Part shown: positions 25,409-34,123 of the stretch, piece after piece | How the letters are laid out: each line of letters opens with the position of its first letter | Numbering within the stretch: the stretch's first letter is position 1 | Assembly (NCBI GenBank): GCA_964459325.1 | Contig: CAYWKU010000003.1 | Span: forward strand, 62,001 to 126,000 | Direction of reading: 5' to 3' | Length of the DNA: 64,000 nt | Source: CAYWKU01 sp964459325 | GTDB taxonomy: Bacteria; RBG-13-61-14; CAYWKU01 | The notes under the pieces: generated by a model | Databases searched by the model: none | Told to the model about the DNA's origin: nothing | Seen by the model: only the letters and a program-made list of their open reading frames with translations | Program-made: the position numbers and the translations under genes

Positions 25409-26275
25409 TTACATTCCTTTCCGGTCAGTAGGGCATATATCGCCGATATTCAGCACATGGGATTCATGCGCCGCCTCTTCCATACCATACAGCAACATAT
25501 GTCTCACCAAGCCAATGAATGACTCTCTCGTGGAAGGATGTTCCACGTACTTTCCATGTTTAAGTATTGCCGCATCTTTAAAGGAATCTTCGTAAACCCG
25601 TGTCGGCTCCAGCGGGCCTACGGAAACAAGTATCGGTATACTTCTCCATTCTTTGTTCCTTCGCAGCATCAACAGGGTTCTGTTACCTTCCTTATTACGC
25701 ATACTGATATTCAGAAATATCAGGTCGGGGGTGCTTTGCTTCAGATGTTTAAAAGCCCTATCGTGACTATCCGCGATAGCGATATTATGGAATTTCGCCT
25801 CTTTAAGTATGGTAATAACGCAAAATGTTATGTCCGGGTCATCATCGACTATCATTATTTCCTTGTGCAGTATCAATTTTTCTCTTTCGCGGTCCAGGAT
25901 GTTCTCCCACAGTATGTCTCCCTTTTTATCCGATTTATAGAAACCGGTAACGGCGTTCAGCTCAGCTGCAAGGGTTTTTTCAGGCTGAACTCCTGAGAAA
26001 CGCTTTACTTCTTTTCCGTTTTTAAGTATCACAACGGTGGGTATGTTATGTATGTCAAATTCCGATTTCGCTTGGGGCATATTATCTATATCAATACTGC
26101 AAAAAGACACTTTATCTTTAAAGAGCATCGCGACTCTGCCGGTGATGTTGTTTTGTATATTGCACGCGGCGGACCAAGGTGCACCGAAATTTAAAAGCGC
26201 CACTCCTTTGCTGGACCTTATCCGGGAATAAGCTTCATAGTCGGCAACGAAATTCAATGATTCCGTATAAGACAT
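25409..26275 (-). CDS. Degenerate thioredoxin fused to a degenerate response-regulator receiver
   Basis: A 288-aa protein. The start is placed at the ATG at 26275 (GGGGGA Shine-Dalgarno), because the sigma-54 promoter leaves almost no leader for the upstream ATG at 26305. Residues 5-110 are a thioredoxin fold whose active site reads WSAAC (34-38) instead of WCGPC, keeping only the second cysteine; the cis-proline loop NIPTVVILKNGKEV is normal. Residues about 138-255 are a receiver domain. The acidic pocket DDD (144-146) is kept, but the phospho-acceptor aspartate is Asn189 (FLNIS) and the conserved lysine is missing. There is no output domain. It is the first gene of the Hdr operon. A scaffold or redox-sensing role is possible, but unproven. 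Confidence 0.8.
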   Translation of the reverse strand: MSYTESLNFVADYEAYSRIRSSKGVALLNFGAPWSAACNIQNNITGRVAMLFKDKVSFCSIDIDNMPQAKSEFDIHNIPTVVILKNGKEVKRFSGVQPEKTLAAELNAVTGFYKSDKKGDILWENILDREREKLILHKEIMIVDDDPDITFCVITILKEAKFHNIAIADSHDRAFKHLKQSTPDLIFLNISMRNKEGNRTLLMLRRNKEWRSIPILVSVGPLEPTRVYEDSFKDAAILKHGKYVEHPSTRESFIGLVRHMLLYGMEEAAHESHVLNIGDICPTDRKGM

Positions 26276-26321
26276 CGTATTTTCCCCCGTCTCTAAGTTC
26301 TTCATACTTGAAGACTTTTAT

Positions 26322-26337
26322 AGCAACAGCCGTGCCA
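26322..26337 (-). promoter_or_regulatory. Sigma-54 (-24/-12) promoter of the Hdr operon
   Basis: On the minus strand the sequence reads TGGCACG-GCTG-TTGCT, an exact match to the RpoN consensus, with GG at -24 and GC at -12. The predicted transcription start is near 26312, about 35 nt before the chosen first start codon. Confidence 0.88.
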
Positions 26338-26491
26338 TAATTAGAAATTTATCGGGAATATGCCCTTTGTGAACTTTTGAAAGACGGAGAAAGCTCAGTT
26401 AATATGCGGACGTGCCGGGGTTCGGAACAAAATCGGTTTGTTTCTCTTTGGAGGTGATTTTGATAACTTGATTCCCGGATTCAGGCAGCTT

Positions 26492-26540
26492 ATTGTTACC
26501 GAACGGTAACAATTATTGCAACTGTTACGGATGCGTAACA
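26492..26540. promoter_or_regulatory. Two tandem palindromes, likely enhancer sites (UAS) for the sigma-54 activator
   Basis: Site 1 is ATTGTTACCG-AA-CGGTAACAAT (26492-26513), a perfect palindrome with 10-bp arms. Site 2 is TGTTACG-GATG-CGTAACA (26523-26540), with 7-bp arms. They share TGTTAC/GTAACA half-sites and are centred 29 bp apart, about 190-220 bp upstream of the predicted start of transcription. This is the normal distance for NtrC-type enhancers. Confidence 0.75.
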
Positions 26541-26630
26541 TTTCCGACCCTTTTCAAATCAGGGTGAGAACTGATAATCCCGGTCGACTTTACATGCTTT
26601 AACCGAACCATACAACCGGTGGAAGTCCTA

Positions 26631-26780
26631 ACAGGGTGTTGAAAAATGCTATTTTTCGTAACGCTGGCATCCTTCTCAGGCCGCATGGCTTGCCGGCAAA
26701 AGGCGCCTTAATAAAATCAGCTACTTACAAGTGCCGCCAAGGATGGCGGCGTTACGTTTCTGACTTTTTCAACACCCTGC
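26631..26780. mobile_element. Family B MITE-like element, long form, inserted at TA inside another repeat
   Basis: A 150-bp element with ends ACAGGGTGTTGAAAAA and TTTTTCAACACCCTGC, flanked on both sides by TA (26629-26630 and 26781-26782). It is nearly identical, reversed, to 46318-46467. The bases outside it (26606-26630 and 26781-26808) match, when joined, an uninterrupted stretch of the repeat at 8171-8215, so the insertion point is visible. The inner part contains complementary CGTAACG... and ...CGTTACG segments. No transposase gene is present. Confidence 0.75.
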
Positions 26781-26942
26781 TAAAATCCCATTTTCATGTC
26801 GCAGGCCCTGATAACTTGAATGCTTAGCAAAATATTGATATACTCCTGCTTGACCGTCCTCTTCTTTCTAGCTGCTGGATTAGGGAGCGGTCAATTACCC
26901 AAAATTATTTACTTTGAAGCGAATCTTAAGAAGGGGGTCAAA

Positions 26943-29003
26943 ATGAAAAGCAAGAATCGGTACCAATCAGGCGTTGTCTTCATATCTTTACTATTTCTTA
27001 TATCATGCTATACGGGCAGTGACGCCGGGGATGATAAAAGGGTAAGCCTTCCCATACAACCCTCGGAAGATTACCTCTCACGCAAGGTACAGTACCTGGA
27101 TTATTGCAGCGCGAACAGTGATACGGGCGGTCTGAATGAGCAGGTGTGCCAAGCTTACACCGGCGCAGGAGCTTATAACCCGACGGCGATATACGACGCT
27201 CTCAACAAGATAGACAACCGCGAGGACTGCTCCGATTTTGCCATGAACAGGATACTCCGGATGCTATGGCTTGACCGCCGGAACCCGACCCTGCCCGACA
27301 CTCTCCGAAATGACATGAAGGATACCGTCCTCAACTTCAAATACTGGCTCGACGAGCCCGGCCCAGACGACATGTGCTGGTGGTCGGAAAACCACCAGAT
27401 ATTGTTTCACACCGCCGAACTTCTCGCGGGAAGGTTATACCCGAACCTCATATTTCCCAACTCCGGCATGACGGGCAGGGAACACATTGAACATGCGCGG
27501 CGGCTGATTAACAAGTGGCTCGATTACCGCAGCCGGTTCGGCTTTTCCGAATGGCATTCGAACGTGTATTTCAACGAGGATATGCCCGCGCTTATTAACC
27601 TGGTTGATTTCGCAGGCTCGAAAAATATCCGCGCCAGGGCTGCCATGATGCTGGACGTGCTGGCCTTCGACATGGCCACCAATTACTACAAAGGCGTGTT
27701 CGCCACCACACACGGGCGAACTTACCCGGACAAGCTGATAGGAGGTCAGAATGATTCCATCACTGAGGCGGCATGGATTATGCTCAACCTGGTGGACATC
27801 GGCTCAATAAATGAACTGAGCCGCGGCAACTTCACCGCAACCTTCCTGGCCACCAGCGACAATTATTTCACCCCCCCATTACTGGAAAAAGTCGCCGAGG
27901 ACGCCAAAAGTAACATCGAGCACCGCCAGCGGGACAGCATCGACCTGGAGGAGGGCCCCGGCTACGGCATTTCCTACTCCGACTATGAAGACATAATGTT
28001 CTGGTGGGGAATGACGGGCTACATAGCCCCCCGGACACTCGAAGGCTCCGTTGATATGATAAATCACTATAATCTCTGGGAAGGGTACATGTGGGGTGAT
28101 ATGGAGGCCATACTCAAGCCTTATGCCGACACTCAGACTCTTATGGGTGTCGCTGAGGAGCTCAAGCCGTTTTTCCGAGGGGCCGTTCTGGAAACGGTCA
28201 ACACCTATACCTACCGCACTCCATATTACCAGCTTTCAGGGGCACAGGACTGGAAACAATTTCACTGGACGGGGCAGGTGGTTACCTGGAAAGCCACCCT
28301 CGATAAGGACTGCTTCGTTTTTACATCATTTCCGGTTGACCTTTCTTCAGTTCTTGGTGCGAATTTTGGCAGCGAATGGACCGGCGGGCTGGTGCCGAGG
28401 GCCACCTTTTATAAAAACGTAGGCATTATACAATATCACGAGCCCGCCCTCGGGAACCTTGAAAAGTATATGGGTTCCCCGGTGGATATAGGTGCAGCGA
28501 TTCCGGACTGGGTGCACGCTTACTTTCCAAAAAACAAATTTGATGAGTACGTGGAAACCGGAAACTGGGTTATCGGGCGGAAGGGGGACGCCTATCTTGC
28601 GTTATACTCAAAAATAACACCTCAATGGTACAACGAATACGACCTTCGAGCTCACGATGACATCGATGCCGGTGAGGTCGGCACGGACAACGTATGGATT
28701 GTGGAGTTGGGAGACGTCGAGCATTACGGCTCCTTCTCCAACTTCGTTACCGCCATCGAGAACGCCACGGTACACATCGGCTCCTCAACTCATTACGAAT
28801 CACCCAGCCAGGGGCCTGTCGAAGTCGGTTGGTACGGGCCGATGACGGTGGACGGGGCTCAGGTCGACCTCGGGCCTTACCCGCGATGGGACAACAAGTA
28901 CGCCTACCAGGAATTCGGAACCAAAGTTACCGAGATATATTTCGGAGACAAGAAACTGGTGCTGGATTTTGAAACTCCCGAGCGCGGCTTGTATATGAGA
29001 TAA
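26943..29003 (+). CDS. Lipoprotein, hypothetical, possible (alpha/alpha)-toroid enzyme
   Basis: A 686-aa predicted lipoprotein started at the ATG at 26943 (AAGGGGGT Shine-Dalgarno), which gives a clean signal peptide with lipobox LISC. An upstream ATG at 26820 has no ribosome site and lies at a repeat edge. The protein is rich in Trp, Tyr and His, with motifs such as DDMCWWSENHQILFHTAELL and GFSEWHSNVYFNEDMPAL. These resemble helical toroid folds of polysaccharide lyases and hydrolases. I do not recognise the family with certainty. It converges on a GH105 gene across a shared hairpin, which supports a carbohydrate role by context only. Confidence 0.55.
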   Translation: MKSKNRYQSGVVFISLLFLISCYTGSDAGDDKRVSLPIQPSEDYLSRKVQYLDYCSANSDTGGLNEQVCQAYTGAGAYNPTAIYDALNKIDNREDCSDFAMNRILRMLWLDRRNPTLPDTLRNDMKDTVLNFKYWLDEPGPDDMCWWSENHQILFHTAELLAGRLYPNLIFPNSGMTGREHIEHARRLINKWLDYRSRFGFSEWHSNVYFNEDMPALINLVDFAGSKNIRARAAMMLDVLAFDMATNYYKGVFATTHGRTYPDKLIGGQNDSITEAAWIMLNLVDIGSINELSRGNFTATFLATSDNYFTPPLLEKVAEDAKSNIEHRQRDSIDLEEGPGYGISYSDYEDIMFWWGMTGYIAPRTLEGSVDMINHYNLWEGYMWGDMEAILKPYADTQTLMGVAEELKPFFRGAVLETVNTYTYRTPYYQLSGAQDWKQFHWTGQVVTWKATLDKDCFVFTSFPVDLSSVLGANFGSEWTGGLVPRATFYKNVGIIQYHEPALGNLEKYMGSPVDIGAAIPDWVHAYFPKNKFDEYVETGNWVIGRKGDAYLALYSKITPQWYNEYDLRAHDDIDAGEVGTDNVWIVELGDVEHYGSFSNFVTAIENATVHIGSSTHYESPSQGPVEVGWYGPMTVDGAQVDLGPYPRWDNKYAYQEFGTKVTEIYFGDKKLVLDFETPERGLYMR

Positions 29004-29056
29004 CGAAGACCGTTAACGCAAATCTTAAAACCGCCGATTGCGCATTGTTGAAGAAA

Positions 29057-29093
29057 AAAGGCGTTCACCTGCCGGGGGCAGGTGAACGCCTTT
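29057..29093. terminator. Bidirectional terminator hairpin between convergent genes
   Basis: Perfect 17-bp arms (29057-29073 and 29077-29093) around a GGG loop, between the stop of the lipoprotein gene at 29003 and the stop of the GH105 gene at 29154. On the minus strand it is followed by a T-rich run, so it certainly suits the GH105 gene; the plus-strand tail TTTCCC is weaker. Confidence 0.8.
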
Positions 29094-29153
29094 CCCTGTA
29101 TAATTGTCTACAACGGTTTAATCGGGCGCCTCTATACCCGTAAGTGTTTACTC

Positions 29154-30284
29154 TTATTCTCCCTTCTCCAGCAAATGCACCGCGCTTGCCGCCCACAAAA
29201 AGGCCGCCTGGCCGTGGAGGTCTCCGGTCTTCCTCGGACGATTCATATAGTGCTTTTTGCTGTCCTTGGCGACCGTCCCCACGCACACGTTCCCCACTTT
29301 TCCTTCGGCGTCTATATACCTCGTCAAAGCCAGCCAGCCCTTTTTCGCAGCCTCTTTGTAAGGGGTTGCCGGTAACCATCCTTCCCGGACCCCCGTGGCC
29401 AGGGCAAACACGAACATCCCCGTCGAGGAGGTTTCCGGGTAACTGGCGGGCTCATCTATCAACTGATGCCACATGCCGCTGTCCCCTTGGTACTTGACCA
29501 GGCCTTTCATCATTTTGCGGTAGGCCACCAACAATTCCGGTCTTTTCGGATAATCCTCCGGAAGTGCCATTAAAATTTCCGCCATCGATGCGGCGGCCCA
29601 GCCATTACCGCGTCCCCAGAAGAAGGGCGCCTTGAGGTTGTGGTGAAATAATCCGTTCGGTTGTTGCAGTTTTCGGCAATAAGCCAGCACCTGCCTGACG
29701 GCCCGGTCGGCGTATACTTCCTTCTCGGTGGATTCGTAAGCCTCCGACTGAAGCGCCCCCACCATGTACATGTCGTCCACCCAGAACCGCGTATATCGGC
29801 TCAAGCCATTGTGCTTCGTCTTTTTGAACTCGGAATCGGCAAGTTCCAGGGCGAGAGGGAGGTATTCTTCATTTCCCGTCTGCTGGTGCAATTCGAACGG
29901 AACAATGCCGAACACCTTATAGTCCACATGACCCAGCCACATACGCGGCTTGCGCTTTCCGGACAGAAAAGGCTCATAAACTTTCACCAGCCGATTCAAC
30001 AGTTCATCGTCTTCCGTGGCATCCGCGAACATAAGCACACCGTATCGAGCGCAGACCATCGGGTATTGAATGTCCAGCCGCCCGAGCACCAGGCTGAGGG
30101 CGTTCGCACGACCCGTAGGATGCTCAAAAACGGCGTCCGCGGCTTTTTTGCCGAGGGTCGAGGGCGAAGCGTTACCCGGCGTATCAACGGGAAATTCATT
30201 CTTACCCGCTTTATTCGCGCATGAAATGCAGGCTATAACCAGCGCCGGCAATAAATAGTAAATCGCTTTTCTCCCGAATCTCAT
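29154..30284 (-). CDS. Glycoside hydrolase family 105/88, unsaturated uronyl hydrolase (lipoprotein)
   Basis: A 376-aa enzyme with a lipoprotein signal (lipobox CISC). It cleaves the unsaturated uronic acid left by polysaccharide lyases from the non-reducing end of oligosaccharides. The family signature FFWGRGNGWAAASMAEIL is clear. FWVDDMYMVGAL carries the catalytic Asp region, and DSGMWHQLID and PETSSTGMFVFAL follow the YteR/GH105 pattern. Length is standard. The nearest neighbour is the convergent lipoprotein gene at 26943. The substrate (rhamnogalacturonan, ulvan or similar) cannot be decided. Confidence 0.85.
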   Translation of the reverse strand: MRFGRKAIYYLLPALVIACISCANKAGKNEFPVDTPGNASPSTLGKKAADAVFEHPTGRANALSLVLGRLDIQYPMVCARYGVLMFADATEDDELLNRLVKVYEPFLSGKRKPRMWLGHVDYKVFGIVPFELHQQTGNEEYLPLALELADSEFKKTKHNGLSRYTRFWVDDMYMVGALQSEAYESTEKEVYADRAVRQVLAYCRKLQQPNGLFHHNLKAPFFWGRGNGWAAASMAEILMALPEDYPKRPELLVAYRKMMKGLVKYQGDSGMWHQLIDEPASYPETSSTGMFVFALATGVREGWLPATPYKEAAKKGWLALTRYIDAEGKVGNVCVGTVAKDSKKHYMNRPRKTGDLHGQAAFLWAASAVHLLEKGE

Positions 30285-30759
30285 AAAAGCCTCCTTTTGT
30301 TACAAATAATAAATAAGCCCATAGAACGTAAAACTTACTTCTACCTCCTTTTGAGTTATACCTTCGGTGGAGCATGTTTGTTACCAACTATAGAAGATAC
30401 CGGCGATTTTTCAAATTGAGCCGGTATTCACCGGGCAAGCAAGATTTCCGATTAAAGCATATCATGGGGGGCTTTGGAGAACGTTATGACTGCCATATAA
30501 TTATGGCCGATTTTCAGTCTTTTGTCGCCATAAGGAGTAAAAATGTCCCGACTATACTATCAATAACTATTCCGAATACTCACAAAAATGTAAAGAATCT
30601 TTACATTCGGAGTAAAAAGATTGTCATTATAGTTAGTTGTAGCCGGCCGGCCCGTTGACAAACCCTTGAAATATTGCGAAAATACTTCTCGGCACGAACA
30701 TTGCAAAAAACTAGCCGGTTAAAGTTTAATTTTCTTAAAAGGGGTTCAAATAAAAGAAA
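30285..30759. other. Intergenic region between the GH105 gene and the dockerin/beta-helix gene
   Basis: 475 bp, AT-rich, with no supported gene. It holds the divergent promoters of the two exported proteins. It includes a palindrome at 30587-30607 and a TTGACA -35 candidate at 30656-30661 whose -10 is poor. Confidence 0.4.
30587..30607. promoter_or_regulatory. Palindrome upstream of the beta-helix gene (operator candidate)
   Basis: AATGTAAAG-AAT-CTTTACATT has perfect 9-bp arms and lies about 50 bp upstream of a TTGACA hexamer and 150 bp before the start codon. No poly-T tract follows, so it is more likely a protein-binding site than a terminator. Confidence 0.45.
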
Positions 30760-33700
30760 ATGAAAAGGTACAATCTCATTGATGCATTAAAGGCGATGCT
30801 CACGACACTTATTTTCGGAGTTTTATTAACCTCAGCGGCATTCGCATACAGCGTTCCCAATCCCCGATTTACCTTTTACGGCGATGCCAACGGAGACCAG
30901 TCGCTGCTGGGTGATGACATCCCTCTCCACACCGACAAAACCCTTGGACTGACTCCTAACTACGCTACGCCACAACCCGATAATTCCAGTCAACGATGGA
31001 ACACGTGTGATATCAATGGAGACTTGAGCTGCCTGGGCGACGATATCCCCGGTTTGACGGATGTGACCTTGGGTCGTAACGTCGGGAAGTCTTTCACCTC
31101 TTGGGAAGTGTACAACCCGGCATCCACTGTAGGCGGCTTGCCGGACACCGGAAATCCCGCGAACACCGTGGTGGCTTTCCAATTGGCCGTTCGCGCCGAT
31201 AACGGCGGAACATGGATAGGCAGGCCGGGCATCAACGTGCAGGTGGAAATCATGGGCGGCACCACCACCGGCGAGCTTGCCGGGCATGACTGCAGCCCGG
31301 CGTCCACTACTTGCGCGATAGGCGTCAGTATTTCGGACTTCGGCGAAGCACCGGGATATGCCCTTACCGAAAACGGCGCCGAAACCGTTGACGCCGAATC
31401 CTTAAGCGTAACCGCCGACGGAGAAGGCGACCTGGAGTTCTTGGCCCAATATGGAGGAGGCGCCTTCGGCAGCCTCAACATACCGGCAACTTCGGTAAGG
31501 TTTACCGCCAGCTTCTCCTCTGAGGGTACCGCGCCCACCATCACGTCCACCGCCCCGACCACCGCTACGGAGGACGTGGAGTACAGCTACAGCATCACCG
31601 CCTCCGAGCCTGACGGGGATACGATTACGCTGGCAGAAGGCCCAAATAACACCTGCGGCGGCAGCGTAAGCGATAACGGCGACGGAACCGGCACATACAC
31701 CTTCACCCCTGATGAAACTCAGGGTGGAAACACCTGCACGGTAGGGGTGGAAGCCTGTGATGAAGTCGCCTGTGATATTCAGAACAGCTCCGTCCTCGTA
31801 AGCGAGGTTAATGAGGCGCCCTACTGGAGCGCTCTTCCTTCAGATATAACCATTTCGGTAGACCAGACTTACTCGCAAACAAACGGAAGCGGCGCCGACT
31901 CCGACCTTCCTAATTCATACCCGGGCGACCCGGGCTACCTTTCCTGCTCCAGCGCGGGAGACAACTGCTCATTCGATGTGACGGTGAGCGGTTCCGGCGC
32001 CGGCGCCGTTGACTGCGATATCGACTTCACCGCCGGTAGCAGTGCCGAATCCTGCAATTTGAGTGTGGAAGTTTTCGACGGGTACGGCGCTGGTATAACG
32101 GAAACGCTCGCCGTTACCGTCAACGGAGTGGTTCCTCCGACGATTACATCTTCGGCTCCCGCCACGGCCACCGAAGATGTGTTATACACTTACTACGTTA
32201 CCGCCGAGGATACCGAAGGCGATTCTATCACTCTTCAGAGAAGCGCCTCCGACACCTGTGGCGGCGCATTAACGGATAACGGTGACGGCACGGGCGCTTA
32301 CGAGTTTACGCCCGATGAAACTATGGGGGGGACGTCCTGTATTGTCGGGGTGGAAGCCTGCGATGTGGCGGGTTGTTCGGCTCAAAACACCGACATAACC
32401 ATTGACGAAGTCAACCTGTCGCCCTACTGGACTGAGGAACCGGCGGATATTTCCGCCCGCTACGGGGAAAATTACAGCGCCGTAAACGGCGAAGCGGCCG
32501 ATGACGACCTCCCGGACGCCGGTTCGGGAGACCCGGGTTATCTCGAATGCAGTGCCGCAAACGACACTTGCTCCTTTACCGTAAGCATAAGCGGCGCCGG
32601 AAGCGGCTCCGTTGGTTGCAAGGTGGATTTTATCGCCGCGAATTCGGTGGAAGATTGCTCCGTGGATATGGTTGTCTCCGACGGTCATGGCGCCACACTA
32701 ACCGAAACGATAAACATTTATGTCACGCAAGTCTGGTACGTGGATAACAACGCCACGGGCCTGCACAACGGCACTTCATGGGCGGACGCTTTTAAAACGG
32801 TGCAACAGGGAATTGATGCTGCATCCGCCGGAGAAATGGTGTGGGTGAAAGAAGGCACACATACCCCCTGGTTCTCGCTTCCGATAGCCGAGTTGCAGAC
32901 CGGCGTCTTGCTTTATGGCGGATTCGACGGAACGGAGGCTGAACTGGCCGAGCGGGGCGACCCGGCTGACCATCCCACTATCCTCGACGGCATGAGAAGC
33001 AGTTATCATGTGGTCATCGGCGCTTCCAACGCCGTAATTGACGGATTCATCATCAAAAACGGCAATGCAAACAGAAACGGCCGGGGACACGATGCCGGAG
33101 GCGGATTGTACAGCAAGGGCTCAAGCGGACTGGTGGTGAAAAACTGCCTCTTTGAGAACAATTATGCCTCAAGGGCAGGGGGCGCCCTCTACGGGGAAAA
33201 CGGCAGCATTGACATCACGGACTCCACATTCATGGGCAACGAATCCGAATTCGGCGGAGCAATCAGTAACGGGCAACCGTCCCCCACAATGACCATAAAA
33301 AGCTGCATATTTGACGGTAACACGGCAACCCGCTCGGGAGGTGCGATAAACAACCCCGACGCCGATTTAGTCGTAGAAGATAGTATCTTCAAGAACAACG
33401 AAGCCCCCGATGGCGGAGCCATGAGAAACGAATTCGGAAATATATCGATAACAAACTCTCTATTCCACTTCAACCAAGCCGATAACAATGGCGGCGCCAT
33501 AAAGAACGAATCCAGCGACATCAGCATAACCAACTGCACTTTCAATCAAAACGAAGCGGTGGCGGGCGGCGCTATGTATAATGAAGATTCCTCTCCCAAC
33601 ATTCTTAACAGCATATTTTGGGATGACATAGGGTATTTTGGCACCCCCGAAATTCACGATGCCGGCACATCCGACACCAGCGTAACATACAGTGATGTGC

Positions 33701-33930
33701 AATACGGTTTTTCAGGTACTGGAAATATCAATGCCGACCCCCTGTTCGTTACGGGGCCACAGGGAAACTACTATCTCAGCCAGACAACTGCCGGCCAGGG
33801 CGCCGACAGCCCCTGCGTGGATGCCGGCTCAAATCCCGCCACGGATGTCGGGCTGGCCGATAAAACCACCCGGACCGATGAGCTTCCGGATGCTGCAATA
33901 GTGGATATGGGTTTTCACTATACACCCTGA
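30760..33930 (+). CDS. Exported protein: dockerin-like repeats, Ig-like domains, right-handed beta-helix
   Basis: A 1056-aa secreted protein with a signal peptide ending near SAAFA. Two calcium-loop dockerin-like segments follow directly (GDANGDQSLLGDDIP and CDINGDLSCLGDDIP). In the middle are two cadherin/Ig-like repeats, each with an ITS-AP-TATEDV-Y opening. The C-terminal third starts WYVDNNATGLHNGTSWADAF and contains a run of GGA-x-(Y/I/M) beta-helix turns (GGGLYS, GGALYG, GGAISN, GGAINN, GGAMRN, GGAIKN, GGAMYN). This matches choice-of-anchor Q/polymorphic-membrane-type proteins. It is probably a surface or secreted adhesin or carbohydrate-associated protein. N-terminal placement of dockerin-like repeats is unusual. 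Confidence 0.75.
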   Translation: MKRYNLIDALKAMLTTLIFGVLLTSAAFAYSVPNPRFTFYGDANGDQSLLGDDIPLHTDKTLGLTPNYATPQPDNSSQRWNTCDINGDLSCLGDDIPGLTDVTLGRNVGKSFTSWEVYNPASTVGGLPDTGNPANTVVAFQLAVRADNGGTWIGRPGINVQVEIMGGTTTGELAGHDCSPASTTCAIGVSISDFGEAPGYALTENGAETVDAESLSVTADGEGDLEFLAQYGGGAFGSLNIPATSVRFTASFSSEGTAPTITSTAPTTATEDVEYSYSITASEPDGDTITLAEGPNNTCGGSVSDNGDGTGTYTFTPDETQGGNTCTVGVEACDEVACDIQNSSVLVSEVNEAPYWSALPSDITISVDQTYSQTNGSGADSDLPNSYPGDPGYLSCSSAGDNCSFDVTVSGSGAGAVDCDIDFTAGSSAESCNLSVEVFDGYGAGITETLAVTVNGVVPPTITSSAPATATEDVLYTYYVTAEDTEGDSITLQRSASDTCGGALTDNGDGTGAYEFTPDETMGGTSCIVGVEACDVAGCSAQNTDITIDEVNLSPYWTEEPADISARYGENYSAVNGEAADDDLPDAGSGDPGYLECSAANDTCSFTVSISGAGSGSVGCKVDFIAANSVEDCSVDMVVSDGHGATLTETINIYVTQVWYVDNNATGLHNGTSWADAFKTVQQGIDAASAGEMVWVKEGTHTPWFSLPIAELQTGVLLYGGFDGTEAELAERGDPADHPTILDGMRSSYHVVIGASNAVIDGFIIKNGNANRNGRGHDAGGGLYSKGSSGLVVKNCLFENNYASRAGGALYGENGSIDITDSTFMGNESEFGGAISNGQPSPTMTIKSCIFDGNTATRSGGAINNPDADLVVEDSIFKNNEAPDGGAMRNEFGNISITNSLFHFNQADNNGGAIKNESSDISITNCTFNQNEAVAGGAMYNEDSSPNILNSIFWDDIGYFGTPEIHDAGTSDTSVTYSDVQYGFSGTGNINADPLFVTGPQGNYYLSQTTAGQGADSPCVDAGSNPATDVGLADKTTRTDELPDAAIVDMGFHYTP

Positions 33931-34123
33931 ATGTCATTCGCTATAAAATGGCTCGTTGCCCGGCAAAATGCGGCATCGAACCATATTTTTTATCCGTGGC
34001 CCGGTGTTATGGTGAAATTAAAGCAAGGCTTTAAAAGCGCTCCGGCCGGCCACATATTATCCACACAAAACCGTGATAAAGCGGGCCGAAAAACTACTCC
34101 GTTGATTTCCTTGTATTTTTTAC

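Noticed and set aside
26820..26942. Upstream ATG for the 26943 lipoprotein
   Set aside because: No Shine-Dalgarno and located at the edge of a repeat; the internal start gives a clean lipobox signal.
30374..30658. 94-codon open frame in the GH105/beta-helix gap
   Set aside because: It covers the palindrome and promoter region, with no ribosome site or domain.
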